From Pelagibius sp. CAU 1746 (lineage in GTDB: Bacteria; Pseudomonadota; Alphaproteobacteria; Kiloniellales; Kiloniellaceae), in the NCBI RefSeq assembly GCF_039839785.1, contig NZ_JBDOQT010000001.1:1178001-1242000 (forward strand): a DNA stretch of 64,000 bases. The letters run 5' to 3'. Within the stretch, counting starts at the first letter, position 1; every line of letters begins with the position of its first letter. This document shows positions 35,469 to 43,619 of this stretch, piece after piece. The notes below the pieces were generated by a model. That model made no database searches, had not been told where the DNA came from, and saw only the letters and a program-made list of their open reading frames with translations. Position numbers and translations under genes: made by a program.

Positions 35469-35507
35469 ACGGGCCGCCGCAGTCACGGGCCGCCGCAGTC
35501 ACGGGCC
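35469..35507. repeat. 16-base tandem repeat (x2.4)
   Basis: ACGGGCCGCCGCAGTC occurs at 35469-35484 and 35485-35500, followed by ACGGGCC. It lies just upstream of the PAS_5 gene start (35421, minus strand), in the region where its promoter should be. Confidence 0.7.
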
Positions 35508-35605
35508 GGACTTTACAGCACCCCTGCACCGGCGAACAACCGATGTGACCCACGGCCGACTCGCTTCCAGGCGTCGCTGCGGGGCGACGTGGCAAACGCC
35601 GCTTC

Positions 35606-36199
35606 TCACTTGGCGGCCGGATTGCCTGATTGGGGGAAGGCCCCGGCGGTCATCTTGGTGCAGTGATCGCGGACGTCGCGGGGCCAGTCCGCGATCACTG
35701 CGCCGAACCGATCCCGCTTTCCGCTGAAGAGCGCCCGCGAGGCCTCCTCGAAGCCCGGCAGGTCGCCGGCCAGGGCGGACATGAAACGATAGGCCGCATC
35801 GCGTGCCGCGGTGTGATCTCCCTTTCCGTTGCGCCGGGCCGCCTCGACCAGCCGGCGCAGCGTCGCGGAGGCGCCGCCGGGCTGGCGGTTGAGCCAGTCC
35901 CAGTGCCGCGGCAGCAGCGTGACTTCGCGCGCCACGACGCCCAGCTTCGGGCGCCCGCGGCCGCGCGGCGCAACCTCCGCGCCGCTGGTCGGCGCCGAAA
36001 GCCGATGGTCCAGGATGTCTTCGGCGCTGGCGCGGGTGTCCACGTCGACCACCCGCCCGGTGGTGTCGTCGAACACCAGGAGGGGGGCTTCGACCCCTTG
36101 CTCCTCCGCCGCCTTGACCGCAAGGGTCGCCTCGGCGAGGTCGCCTTGGGCGAGCCGCTGGTAGCCCTCGAAAACGGTGAATTGGGTAGGGTTGGTCAC
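35606..36199 (-). CDS. DUF2239 family protein
   Basis: 197 residues, cytoplasmic. The features match DUF2239: an N-terminal FTVFEGYQRLAQGDLAEATLAVK, then LLVFDDTTGRVVDVD, a central REVTLLPRHWDWLNRQPGGASATLRRLVEAARR, and a C-terminal RFMSALAGDLPGFEEASRALF. The central block resembles a DNA-binding or nucleic-acid-associated helix pair, but the function is unknown. It begins at a GTG (36199) with GAGGAGAAG about seven bases upstream. Its promoter overlaps a strong palindrome at 36235-36276, so it is likely controlled by a repressor encoded elsewhere. Confidence 0.8.
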   Translation of the reverse strand: MTNPTQFTVFEGYQRLAQGDLAEATLAVKAAEEQGVEAPLLVFDDTTGRVVDVDTRASAEDILDHRLSAPTSGAEVAPRGRGRPKLGVVAREVTLLPRHWDWLNRQPGGASATLRRLVEAARRNGKGDHTAARDAAYRFMSALAGDLPGFEEASRALFSGKRDRFGAVIADWPRDVRDHCTKMTAGAFPQSGNPAAK

Positions 36200-36232
36200 G
36201 GCTTCTTCTCCTCGGCCCTGGTGGTGCCGAGG

Positions 36233-36276
36233 TATTTACCCGGATAAAATTGGCCTGTCAATTATATCCGGGTAAA
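36233..36276 (-). promoter_or_regulatory. promoter overlapped by an 18-bp operator palindrome
   Basis: On the minus strand: perfect -35 TTGACA (complement of 36256-36261), a 17-base spacer, and -10 TAAATA (complement of 36233-36238). The same DNA forms an inverted repeat with arms at 36235-36252 and 36259-36276 (TTTACCCGGATA-A/T-AATTG, one mismatch) around six bases. The palindrome covers both promoter boxes, as expected for a repressor operator. The target gene is the DUF2239 gene starting at 36199. Confidence 0.75.
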
Positions 36277-36328
36277 AAAATTAAGAGGGCAGGCCCCGAG
36301 ACCCGCCGCTGCCCGTGATCCCTGGCCG

Positions 36329-37792
36329 TCAGGTCCCGCCCGTGCGGCCCTCGATGCGGCGGATGAAGTCCTGGATGATCGTCGTGTAGAGGCCGTCCTT
36401 CAGCACCGCGTCCTCGATCCCGGCGTCGAGGCTCGGATTGTCGTTGATCTCGATGACGAAAACTCCGCGCTCGTTCTGCTTCAGGTCGACGCCGTAGAGT
36501 CCGTCGCCGATCAGATTGGCGGCGGCCAAGGCCGTCTCCACCACCGCCGGCGGGGCGTCGGCGACGGCCAGGGTCTTGGAGTCGCCTTCGACGACCCTCC
36601 CCGCCGGACCGTGCTGCACGATCTGCCAATGCTTGCGCGCCATCATGTACTGCGAGACGTAGAGCGGCTTGCGGTTCAGGATGCCGACCCGCCAGTCGTA
36701 CTCGGTGTACATGAACTCCTGGGCCAGGATGACGTCGGAGCGTTTCAGCAGGTCCTTGGCGGTGGCCTCCAACTCCTCGCGGTTTTCCGCCTTGTGGACG
36801 CCGCGGGAAAACGACCCGTCGGGGATCTTCAGCACGATGGGATAGGGCATGGCCCGATCGAGCTGGCCCAGGGTGTTGCTGTCGACCAGCATGGTCTTGG
36901 GCGCCGGGATCTTGTGGGCCTGCAGCAGCTCGGCCAGGTAAACCTTGTTGGTGCAGCGCAGGATGGAGCCGGGGTCGTCGATCACCGGCATGCCCTCGGC
37001 CGCCGCCTTCTTGGCGAAGCGGTAGGTGTGGTTGTCGATGCGCGTGGTCTCGCGGATGAAGAGCGCGTCGAATTCCGCCAGCTTGCCCAGGTCCCGGCGG
37101 GTCACCAGGGTGACCGCGATGCCCAGCGACCGCCCGGCCTCGGCGAACTTCTCCAGGGCCTTGGGGTCGGAGGGCGCCATGGCCTCTTCGGGGTCGTAGA
37201 GGATCGCGAGATCGTATTTGCTGGGCGCCTTCTGGCGCGGCGAGCGCCAGGCCGCCTTGGTGTAGCGGATCAGGGCGTCGGCAAAGGCGTCACCCAGTTC
37301 CGCCGGGACATCGCGCAGCGACTCGGTGCCCAGCGAGCGGATCCGCCAGTCGCGTTTGTAGCGCAATTCCACCGCGAGGATCGGCGAGCGGAAGAGGTCG
37401 AACAGCCGCCGGCCGATCTCCGCCAGCCGCTCGTCGGGATTGCGCCCGAAGAAGAAGAAGATCGTGCGGTCGTCCAGGTCGCTCTCATCCTGCAGGGCCT
37501 TGGCGAACTCGGCTTCCAGCTCCGGCAGGTGGGTGCGGTAGAGCCGCTTCCAGTTCAGCTCCAGCAGCACTTCGACGGCGGGGATGACCTTCTGGCGGCG
37601 CGCCTCGGCCAGCAGCGAGCAGTAGTAGCCCAGGCTGAGGTAGCTGGTGTCGCGGCAGAGATTGATGACCCGGACCTTGCCGCCGGAGAGCGAGGGGCGG
37701 GTGATGAAATCGCGCGGCGTCATCACCTCGATGGCCGGGTCGGGCCATTTGAAGTCCTTGGGCTGGTCGATGACGACGATGTGCTTGGCCAT
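36329..37792 (-). CDS. RimK-family ATP-grasp protein with RLAN N-terminal domain
   Basis: 487 residues. The N-terminal RLAN domain (about 1-200) is of unknown role; the C-terminal ATP-grasp domain is RimK-like and forms amide bonds between a carboxylate and an amine, as in glutamate or peptide ligation. Visible ATP-grasp elements are YPIVLKIPDGSFSRGVHKA (lysine and glycine-rich loop), ILAQEFMYTEYDWRVGIL and the metal site VFVIEINDNPSLDAGIED. The target protein or peptide is unknown. The GNAT gene 28 bases upstream on the same strand is its likely partner; acetyltransferase plus RimK-like pairs recur in proteobacteria. Confidence 0.88.
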   Translation of the reverse strand: MAKHIVVIDQPKDFKWPDPAIEVMTPRDFITRPSLSGGKVRVINLCRDTSYLSLGYYCSLLAEARRQKVIPAVEVLLELNWKRLYRTHLPELEAEFAKALQDESDLDDRTIFFFFGRNPDERLAEIGRRLFDLFRSPILAVELRYKRDWRIRSLGTESLRDVPAELGDAFADALIRYTKAAWRSPRQKAPSKYDLAILYDPEEAMAPSDPKALEKFAEAGRSLGIAVTLVTRRDLGKLAEFDALFIRETTRIDNHTYRFAKKAAAEGMPVIDDPGSILRCTNKVYLAELLQAHKIPAPKTMLVDSNTLGQLDRAMPYPIVLKIPDGSFSRGVHKAENREELEATAKDLLKRSDVILAQEFMYTEYDWRVGILNRKPLYVSQYMMARKHWQIVQHGPAGRVVEGDSKTLAVADAPPAVVETALAAANLIGDGLYGVDLKQNERGVFVIEINDNPSLDAGIEDAVLKDGLYTTIIQDFIRRIEGRTGGT

Positions 37793-37820
37793 GCGGGACC
37801 CGCGGTGTTTGCCTGGGGGC

Positions 37821-38288
37821 TCAGGACCTGCGCCGGTATGACCGGCGCGGCGCTAGCGGTTTTTCCATGCGGACGGCGTCGGCGCCGTTCTCGTAGTACT
37901 TGTCGTAGCGGCCGAAGACGCTGTAGCCGGCCTGCTTGTAGAGCCGGCGTGCCCTGGCGTTGCGGGGGTGCACCTCCAGGCGCAGGGCGCGGCAGTCGCG
38001 CTCCCGGCAGGCCGCCTCGGCGGCCGCCAGCAGCTTGCGGCCCAGGCCGCGGCCGCGGCAGCGCCGGGCCACCGCCAGCGAATAGATCCGCCCCAGCCGG
38101 GTGCCGCTGCGGAACAGCACGGTCACGTAGCCGCAAAGGCCCTGGCGGTCCGACGCGACAAAGGTGGCGGCATTGGCGCCGTTCAGGATGTGGCGGAAGT
38201 TCCGGCGCGAGATCCGGTCATGGGAAAAGGCCGTCTCTTCGAGTTCGAAGAGCGCGGAGAGGTCTTCAGGCGTCGCGGAGCGGATCAT
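37821..38288 (-). CDS. GNAT family N-acetyltransferase (RimI-like)
   Basis: 155 residues from the ATG at 38288; the frame continues upstream antisense to pmbA but that part is spurious. The acetyl-CoA site is CRGRGLGRKLLAAAE (R/Q-x-x-G-x-G/A), preceded by LGRIYSLAVARR and followed by RLEVHPRNARARRLYKQAGY, which is the RimI-like motif B. It likely acetylates a protein N terminus or the product or substrate of the neighbouring ATP-grasp enzyme. It ends 28 bases before the RimK-family gene, so the two are probably one transcript. Confidence 0.85.
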   Translation of the reverse strand: MIRSATPEDLSALFELEETAFSHDRISRRNFRHILNGANAATFVASDRQGLCGYVTVLFRSGTRLGRIYSLAVARRCRGRGLGRKLLAAAEAACRERDCRALRLEVHPRNARARRLYKQAGYSVFGRYDKYYENGADAVRMEKPLAPRRSYRRRS

Positions 38289-38428
38289 GTCTTCGGCCAG
38301 AGCGCAGCCGGTGATCCCGGCCAACGGTTGAGGCCGAAGATATAGCCACGAAGCCGCGCCGGCGGCAATGCGAATAGCGCGCCCGGGAGCGCCCCGGGGA
38401 GCGCCCCGGGAAACCCGCTCGACGCGGC

Positions 38429-39772
38429 CTAGTTGCCGGCCAGCATCATGCCGTCGATGCGCAGGGTCGGGGCATTGACCGCGTACTTGAAGACCAGGTC
38501 GTTGGCCGGCGTGAGGTTCAGGAACATGTCCTTCAGATTGCCGGCCACCGTGGCCTCGCTGACCGGCGTGGTCAGCTCGCCCTTTTCGATGCGGAAACCG
38601 TGGGCGCCGCGCGAGTAGTCGCCGGTGACGCCGTTGATGCCCATGCCCATCAGTCCGGTGACGTAGAAACCGTCCTCGATGTCGGCCATCAGTTCGGCGG
38701 GGGTGGCACTGCCCGGCTCCATGTAGAGGTTTGACGTGCTGGGCGAGGGCGGGCTGGAGGTGCCGCGCGCCGCGTGGCCGGTGGACTTCAGGCCCAGTTG
38801 CCGCGCCGAGCTCAGGTCCATGATCCAGGTCGTCAGGCGTCCGCCGTCGATGAGGCTGAGGCGCCGGTTGGCCAGGCCCTCGCCGTCGAAGGGCTTGGAG
38901 GCGAGGCCGTGCGGGCGGTGCGGATCGTCGACGATGGTGATGCCCTCGGCGAAGACCTGGGCCTCCAGCTTGTCCTTCAGGAAGGAGGTGCCGCGCGCGA
39001 TGGCGGGGCCGGAAACGGCGCCGGCCAGATGGCGCAGCATGGTGTTGGAGATCCGCGGGTCGAAGACGATGGGCAGGCGCCGGGTCGCCGGCTTCTCGGC
39101 GCCCAGGCGCCGGACCGCGCGCTCGCCGGCACGCCGGCCGACGGCGCCGGCGTCTTCCAGTTCCTTGCCGTAGACGGCGGTGGCGAAGTCGTAGTCGCTT
39201 TCCATGCCCAGGCCTTCGCCGGCGATGACCGAGACGCCGACCGAATGGCTGGAGCGTGCATAACCGCGGGCGAAGCCGTTGGAGGTGACCAGGGCGATGT
39301 CGATGCGGCTCCAGCTCGCCTCGGCGCCTTCGGAGTTGGTGATGCCGGCGACGGCGCGGGCGGCCTCCTCGCAGGCGCGGGCGCGTTCGATCAGCACCTC
39401 GGGCGCCGGCTCCTCGGCGTCCAGGATGTCCAGGTCGGGCACCGTCGCGGCCAGTTCCCCGGCCTCGGCCAGCCCGCAGTAGGGGTCTTCCGGCACCACT
39501 TTCGCCATGGCCAGCGCCCGCTCGACCAGCTCGTCCAGGCTGTCCGGGGCCTGATCTGTGGAGGAGACGATGGCCTGGCGCTTGCCCAGCAGCACCCGCA
39601 GGCCGACGTCCTGGCTCTCCTCGCGCTCCAGGCGCTCCGGCGCGCCCAGGCGCTGGGCGTGGGACAGGCCGGTGGAGCGGAAGTGCACGGCGTCGGCGGC
39701 GTCGGCCCCGGCCTTCCTGGCCTTGGCGACCAGGCCGGAGAGCAGGGAGAGGGAGTCGTCGGTGGCGGTCAT
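38429..39772 (-). CDS. pmbA: TldD/PmbA family protease subunit TldE
   Basis: 447 residues. TldE (PmbA) forms a heterodimer with TldD that trims unfolded peptides, matures ribosomal peptides such as microcin B17, and degrades the CcdA antitoxin. TldE lacks the HExxxH zinc motif, as here. Diagnostic segments are VVLGKRQAIVSSTD-like LRVLLGKRQAIVSST, RLPIVFDPRISNTMLRHLAGAVSG and the C-terminal GTSSPPSPSTSNLYMEPG and GVTGDYSRGAHGFRIEKGE. The start is the ATG at 39772. The catalytic partner tldD is at 59109-60542 in the same window. Confidence 0.93.
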   Translation of the reverse strand: MTATDDSLSLLSGLVAKARKAGADAADAVHFRSTGLSHAQRLGAPERLEREESQDVGLRVLLGKRQAIVSSTDQAPDSLDELVERALAMAKVVPEDPYCGLAEAGELAATVPDLDILDAEEPAPEVLIERARACEEAARAVAGITNSEGAEASWSRIDIALVTSNGFARGYARSSHSVGVSVIAGEGLGMESDYDFATAVYGKELEDAGAVGRRAGERAVRRLGAEKPATRRLPIVFDPRISNTMLRHLAGAVSGPAIARGTSFLKDKLEAQVFAEGITIVDDPHRPHGLASKPFDGEGLANRRLSLIDGGRLTTWIMDLSSARQLGLKSTGHAARGTSSPPSPSTSNLYMEPGSATPAELMADIEDGFYVTGLMGMGINGVTGDYSRGAHGFRIEKGELTTPVSEATVAGNLKDMFLNLTPANDLVFKYAVNAPTLRIDGMMLAGN

Positions 39773-39938
39773 CGGGCCTCGCTTCAAGGAGAACGGCTTC
39801 AAGGAGAACGAAGGTGCGTCGGTCTCGATCTTGGGGAGGAATATAGGGTCTCAGGGCCCGCCTTGCACCCGCTGTCAGGTCGCACCCACGGACCGCTATA
39901 GGACTCAGCGACGCCAAGCCGCTTGAAACAGGCCTGCC

Positions 39939-40072
39939 TACGTAAATCTCCCTTGGCCCCACAACCAAGGCGAGAAATTATCAAGTTGTAGTATTATGTG
40001 ACCTTGGAGAGACTTGATAGAATAAACAGTCTAATTGGAGTCGTCTTTATTCCCTGCTGGGAGATTTACGTA
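39939..40072 (+). promoter_or_regulatory. upstream region of the Argonaute operon bounded by a 14-bp inverted repeat
   Basis: TACGTAAATCTCCC (39939-39952) and its exact reverse complement GGGAGATTTACGTA (40059-40072) flank an AT-rich stretch of 106 bases. The right arm contains the GGGAG ribosome site and ends one base before the GTG at 40074. A CCTTGG/CCAAGG hairpin follows the left arm. Candidate promoter boxes exist, for example TTGGCC and AATTAT 17 bases apart, but are not convincing. The arms could be operators or form an RNA stem hiding the ribosome site. Confidence 0.55.
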
Positions 40073-40073
40073 A

Positions 40074-41402
40074 GTGCCGAAGCGTATCGGAAAATCGGAC
40101 ATAATTGGCGAGCAAGGGATAGCGCATATTCGCAAGGTTGTGCTCGACATGGGGCATCTCTTTTATGAGACCGGGGGGGTCGAAGCGGGAATTGATGGTT
40201 TTATCGAACTTAGAAACGACGAAACCGGAGAGGTGACAAATCTTCTTCTTCAGGTGCAAGGCAAAGCTACAGCAAAGGAACAGCTTCCCGCTGAAACGAT
40301 GGAGAGCTTTGAATGGCCTTGTAAAGAAGAAGATATTGCCTACTGGCGACAGGGAACGGCACCTGTTCTTTTGATCATCGTGCAGACGAAATTCAATCGT
40401 GCATACTGGAAATCGATTAAGGATTATTTCGACGACCCCAAAGCAATAGAGAGTCGTCGGGTAGTTTTTAACAAGAAGGTAGACAGTTTTGATCTCGCTG
40501 CGAAGCCGGCTATATCAACGATAGCAGCTAGCGTTCGGCCAGGGGCAATTGCTCCTCCGGCTAGGATATCTGAGCAACTAGTTTCCAATTTACTGCCCGT
40601 CACATTTGTGAGTAAGCGCTTGTTTCTTGCTGAGACAGACTACCGAACGAATAAGGAGTTTGGTGCTGCGCTTAGAGATTTGGTGGATGATGGCCATGGA
40701 GAATGGATAGTAAAGGGTGGTCGGATTCTGTCGTTTCATGATCTCGATGAACACCCCTGGAACAGACTCTGCGATGTTGGCACGATTGAATCATTTCCAA
40801 TTGAAGAATGGGCAAGTTCGACAGATGAAGATCAGCAGCGAGATTTCGTTCAGCTACTGAACCGTTCTCTGAGTGGTATGACAGGTGAGGCGCTAAGATT
40901 CGATAGAGAAGATAAAACGCATTATTTCAAATGCATTCCAGAGAAGACGCGGCGCATATACTATTATCGAGGGTTTGAGAAGCGCACCTCGCGTGATGTT
41001 GTCAGGCGCTATTCGAAGAAGCAATCACCTACCGAAACCGCATATTTTAGACATTCAGCATTTCGTGCTCGTTTTCATAGGTTCGGCGACGTTTGGTATT
41101 TGGAAGTTACGCCCACATACCATTTCACCCGTGACGGCTTCCGCGAAGACCGTTTCGCTGCGGAGCATCTAAAAAAGATAAAGGAGTTTGAAAACAACGC
41201 TGCTGTGGTGGGGCAGTTCGCCATGTGGCGACATTACCTAACTAGGTGTCACCGCGGCGACATGTTCTCTCCCGAGTACCCATTTCTGCGATTCGACGTT
41301 TTGGAAGATTTCCCAATCGAACAAGGGGTTCCTGACGAACTCTGGCGGTCAAGAGAATCTCGGCAGCGTGCCGGACTCTTTGGCGATGATCTGATTGTCT
41401 GA
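40074..41402 (+). CDS. DUF4365 (DREN) nuclease-APAZ effector of a short Argonaute system
   Basis: 442 residues from a GTG preceded by GGGAG. The first ~150 residues are a DUF4365/DREN domain of the PD-(D/E)xK nuclease superfamily: Glu13 in GEQGIAHI, Asp41 in GIDGFIEL, and Gln62-x-Lys64 in LLLQVQGKA form the expected active site. From about 165 to the end the sequence fits an APAZ region (the N/L1/L2-like partner of short Argonautes), ending FLRFDVLEDFP...GVPDELW. The pair with the following Argonaute matches SPARDA, in which guide-directed target DNA recognition unleashes collateral DNase/RNase activity. The base composition is AT-richer than flanking genes. The stop overlaps the next start (TGATG). 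Confidence 0.85.
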   Translation: MPKRIGKSDIIGEQGIAHIRKVVLDMGHLFYETGGVEAGIDGFIELRNDETGEVTNLLLQVQGKATAKEQLPAETMESFEWPCKEEDIAYWRQGTAPVLLIIVQTKFNRAYWKSIKDYFDDPKAIESRRVVFNKKVDSFDLAAKPAISTIAASVRPGAIAPPARISEQLVSNLLPVTFVSKRLFLAETDYRTNKEFGAALRDLVDDGHGEWIVKGGRILSFHDLDEHPWNRLCDVGTIESFPIEEWASSTDEDQQRDFVQLLNRSLSGMTGEALRFDREDKTHYFKCIPEKTRRIYYYRGFEKRTSRDVVRRYSKKQSPTETAYFRHSAFRARFHRFGDVWYLEVTPTYHFTRDGFREDRFAAEHLKKIKEFENNAAVVGQFAMWRHYLTRCHRGDMFSPEYPFLRFDVLEDFPIEQGVPDELWRSRESRQRAGLFGDDLIV

Positions 41403-42868
41403 TGTTTGAAGTCTCTCACTTGGCCGAGCCTGAGCTCGAGTTTGGGGGTGGTAGTCGACATCAGGATATTCGATTTGGGTTAATGGACTACGGTCCATTC
41501 GACGCTACTCACAGTGAATCGCTACGGCGAGTGCGAATTGGCATTGTTGGTAGCGCTCAAACTGTCGAAGGGACGGCACGCTGGATTGAAAGGTGCCAAT
41601 GCGGATTAGAAGCAAAGGAAAGTCGCCAACCAAACCTCTTTCCACCTTTTCCCGGTTGGGGGGAAGATGTGACTTTCCGCTGTGATTTTGTTGCCGCTAG
41701 CGAAATGACGAGAGTAGTTCCGTCTCGCGAGCTTTTGCGGATCTCCGCCATAGACGACAGCAATCAAGCTACCCGTGAGGCAGTATCATTGTTCCTCGAC
41801 GAGATAAGAGCGTTAGCTGAGCAAAACACTCCTCCAGACGTGATCCTTTGCGCTTTGCCTCTCGAGGTCATCCAAGCAACGGTGAATGCTGGAGTTGCTG
41901 ACGATGATCTCGATGATCAATCTGAGGGAGAGAGCTCGACTGGAGAATCAGCGTTGAATCTAAGGGGCATGCTCAAGGCGGCGTGTATGGAACTTCGGTT
42001 GCCAATACAAATATTGTGGCCGACTACTTACGATTCGTCGATACGCATCCCACGAAAGCTAAAGGTGGTAAGTGATAGAAGGGTACAGGATGATGCGACG
42101 CGCGCTTGGAACTTTTTCACTGCGCTTTATTACAAAGCTAATGGTTTGCCGTGGCGCATGGTGCGTGATCCGAAGCAGCTAAAGGCGTCCTACATTGGGA
42201 TCAGCTTCTATCGCACTGCTGACAATGAGCTGGTTCATTCAAGTTCCGCGCAGATGTTCGATGAGCGAGGAGAGGGTTTGATATTGCGAGGAGCGCGGGC
42301 GCACGAGTCAAAAGATGACCGCCGGCCACATCTGCTTGAGGAGGATGCATATGGTCTTCTCTCAAATTCTTTATCAGTTTTCCGACAACAACATGGTCAT
42401 TTTCCAGCTCGCGTTGTTCTGCATAAGACGTCGAACTTCAACACCGATGAGCTCGCCGGATTTGCGAGCGCGCTTCAGGAGCGGAGCATCGACTATGCAG
42501 ATATGATTGTAATTTCGAAGTCGTTTACGCGCCTTTATCGGAAAGGCGGTTATCCCCCTCTTCGTGGCACGCTGATGCGACTCGACGACGAGCGGGCAAT
42601 ACTCTACGCGAAAGGGAGTATAGAGTTCTTTCGTACTTATCCGGGAATGTACGTTCCTCGACCTCTCCTCTTTAGGTGTGCGAGAAGAGACCAAGCATTG
42701 AAGTTCCTCGCTGAGGAGCTCCTTTCCCTCACCAAAATGAACTGGAACAACACCCAGTTTGATGGGGGCGAGCCAATTACTGTTCGGGCCGCACGCTATG
42801 TAGGTGACATCCTCAAGTATGTTCCAGAGGGGCGCTCTATTGCACCTCGATACAGCTTCTACATGTGA
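41402..42868 (+). CDS. short prokaryotic Argonaute (MID-PIWI), catalytically inactive
   Basis: 488 residues with no N or PAZ domain. A MID-like domain (about 145-255) has candidate 5'-phosphate-binding residues Lys192 (RGMLKAA), Gln203 (PIQILW) and Lys245 (YKANGLPW). The PIWI domain follows: first strand YIGISFY (264-270) with Ser268 where active PIWI has the first catalytic Asp, then MFDERGEGLILRG, VVLHKTSNFNTDE, and the conserved C-terminal KMNWNNTQFDGGEPIT (445-460). Missing tetrad residues mean it should bind guide and target but not cut. It should act as the guide-directed sensor for the DREN-APAZ protein encoded immediately upstream. Its ATG overlaps that gene's TGA by one base. Composition suggests horizontal gain. 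Confidence 0.88.
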   Translation: MFEVSHLAEPELEFGGGSRHQDIRFGLMDYGPFDATHSESLRRVRIGIVGSAQTVEGTARWIERCQCGLEAKESRQPNLFPPFPGWGEDVTFRCDFVAASEMTRVVPSRELLRISAIDDSNQATREAVSLFLDEIRALAEQNTPPDVILCALPLEVIQATVNAGVADDDLDDQSEGESSTGESALNLRGMLKAACMELRLPIQILWPTTYDSSIRIPRKLKVVSDRRVQDDATRAWNFFTALYYKANGLPWRMVRDPKQLKASYIGISFYRTADNELVHSSSAQMFDERGEGLILRGARAHESKDDRRPHLLEEDAYGLLSNSLSVFRQQHGHFPARVVLHKTSNFNTDELAGFASALQERSIDYADMIVISKSFTRLYRKGGYPPLRGTLMRLDDERAILYAKGSIEFFRTYPGMYVPRPLLFRCARRDQALKFLAEELLSLTKMNWNNTQFDGGEPITVRAARYVGDILKYVPEGRSIAPRYSFYM

Positions 42869-42917
42869 TAGCCATAGCGGACAGGCGCGACATCCTGGTC
42901 TCGGGTGACGGAGAGAA

Positions 42918-43427
42918 TTAAAGATCGTAGTGCAGCACGGGCAGGCAGCGCTCGCTGCCGTCGGGCGCGCGCACGGGGGAGCGCACCTTGCCCGAGAGTG
43001 TCGCCCCGACGGCGCGGTAGAAGCCCAGCGCGAAGGGGTCGCTCAAGACCTTCAGGCGCTTCAGGCCCCGGGCGCGGGCCGTGGCCACGGCGTGGTCCCA
43101 CAGCGTCCGGCCGAGGCCGCGGCCGATGGCGGCGGGCTCGACGAAGAGCAGGCTGACCTCCGCCTCGTCGCGGCGTTCGCCGGGGTCCAGGGCGTAGAAG
43201 CCCAGCGGGGTGTCCTCCTCGACCAGCACCACGACCCGCCCGGCGGCGATATTCGCCGGGGAGACCGCCAGTTCGTCGCGGCAGGCCTGGATGAAGTGCG
43301 GGTCATAGCCCCAGTAGGCCTTGGAGCGCAGGGCCAGGGCGGAGAGGGTGCCGCATTCCTCGGGCCTTGCCGGCCGCAGCAGCCGGCCGCCGTTGTCTTG
43401 CTCGGAAATCCGGGCGCCGGTCTTCAT
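42918..43427 (-). CDS. GNAT family N-acetyltransferase
   Basis: 169 residues from the ATG at 43427 (24 upstream in-frame residues look non-coding). The N terminus reads LLRPARPEECGTLSALALRSKAYWGYD, typical of GNAT proteins with an SKAxWGY motif. The acetyl-CoA loop is AIGRGLGRTLWDHAV, and RLKVLSDPFALGFYRAVGAT is motif B. The substrate is unknown. It returns to the GC-rich composition of the chromosome, marking the right side of the Argonaute insert; 49 bases separate it from the Argonaute stop, and the two are convergent. Confidence 0.85.
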   Translation of the reverse strand: MKTGARISEQDNGGRLLRPARPEECGTLSALALRSKAYWGYDPHFIQACRDELAVSPANIAAGRVVVLVEEDTPLGFYALDPGERRDEAEVSLLFVEPAAIGRGLGRTLWDHAVATARARGLKRLKVLSDPFALGFYRAVGATLSGKVRSPVRAPDGSERCLPVLHYDL

Positions 43428-43551
43428 GGCGCGCGCCTCGCGATCATGGCTCCATCCCCGCTTCAGGTGTAGCTCCGCGCGCCCGGTGTGCGAAGTCACA
43501 AAATGCTGCCGAATGTTTCAGCCGCCGGTCGAAGCGGTGCCGCCGCACAAG

Positions 43552-43583
43552 AAAAAGGGCCGGGACGCTTGCCTCCCGGCCCT
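43552..43583 (-). terminator. rho-independent terminator of leuA
   Basis: On the minus strand a perfect 10-bp stem AGGGCCGGGA / TCCCGGCCCT (complement of 43574-43583 and 43556-43565) with an 8-base loop is followed by TTTTTCTTG. It lies 188 bases past the leuA stop, beyond a dispersed repeat, and before the GNAT gene on the same strand. Confidence 0.85.
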
Positions 43584-43619
43584 CTCTGAGTATTCGGCGA
43601 AATGGGGTCAGGCGGCCCG

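Noticed and set aside
37821-39968. 715-residue frame containing the GNAT gene
   Set aside because: Only the last 155 codons resemble a protein family; the remainder is antisense to pmbA.
39892-42880. CCGCTAT at the left edge and ATAGCGG at the right edge of the Argonaute insert as attachment or terminal repeats
   Set aside because: Only seven bases match; too short to be separated from chance.
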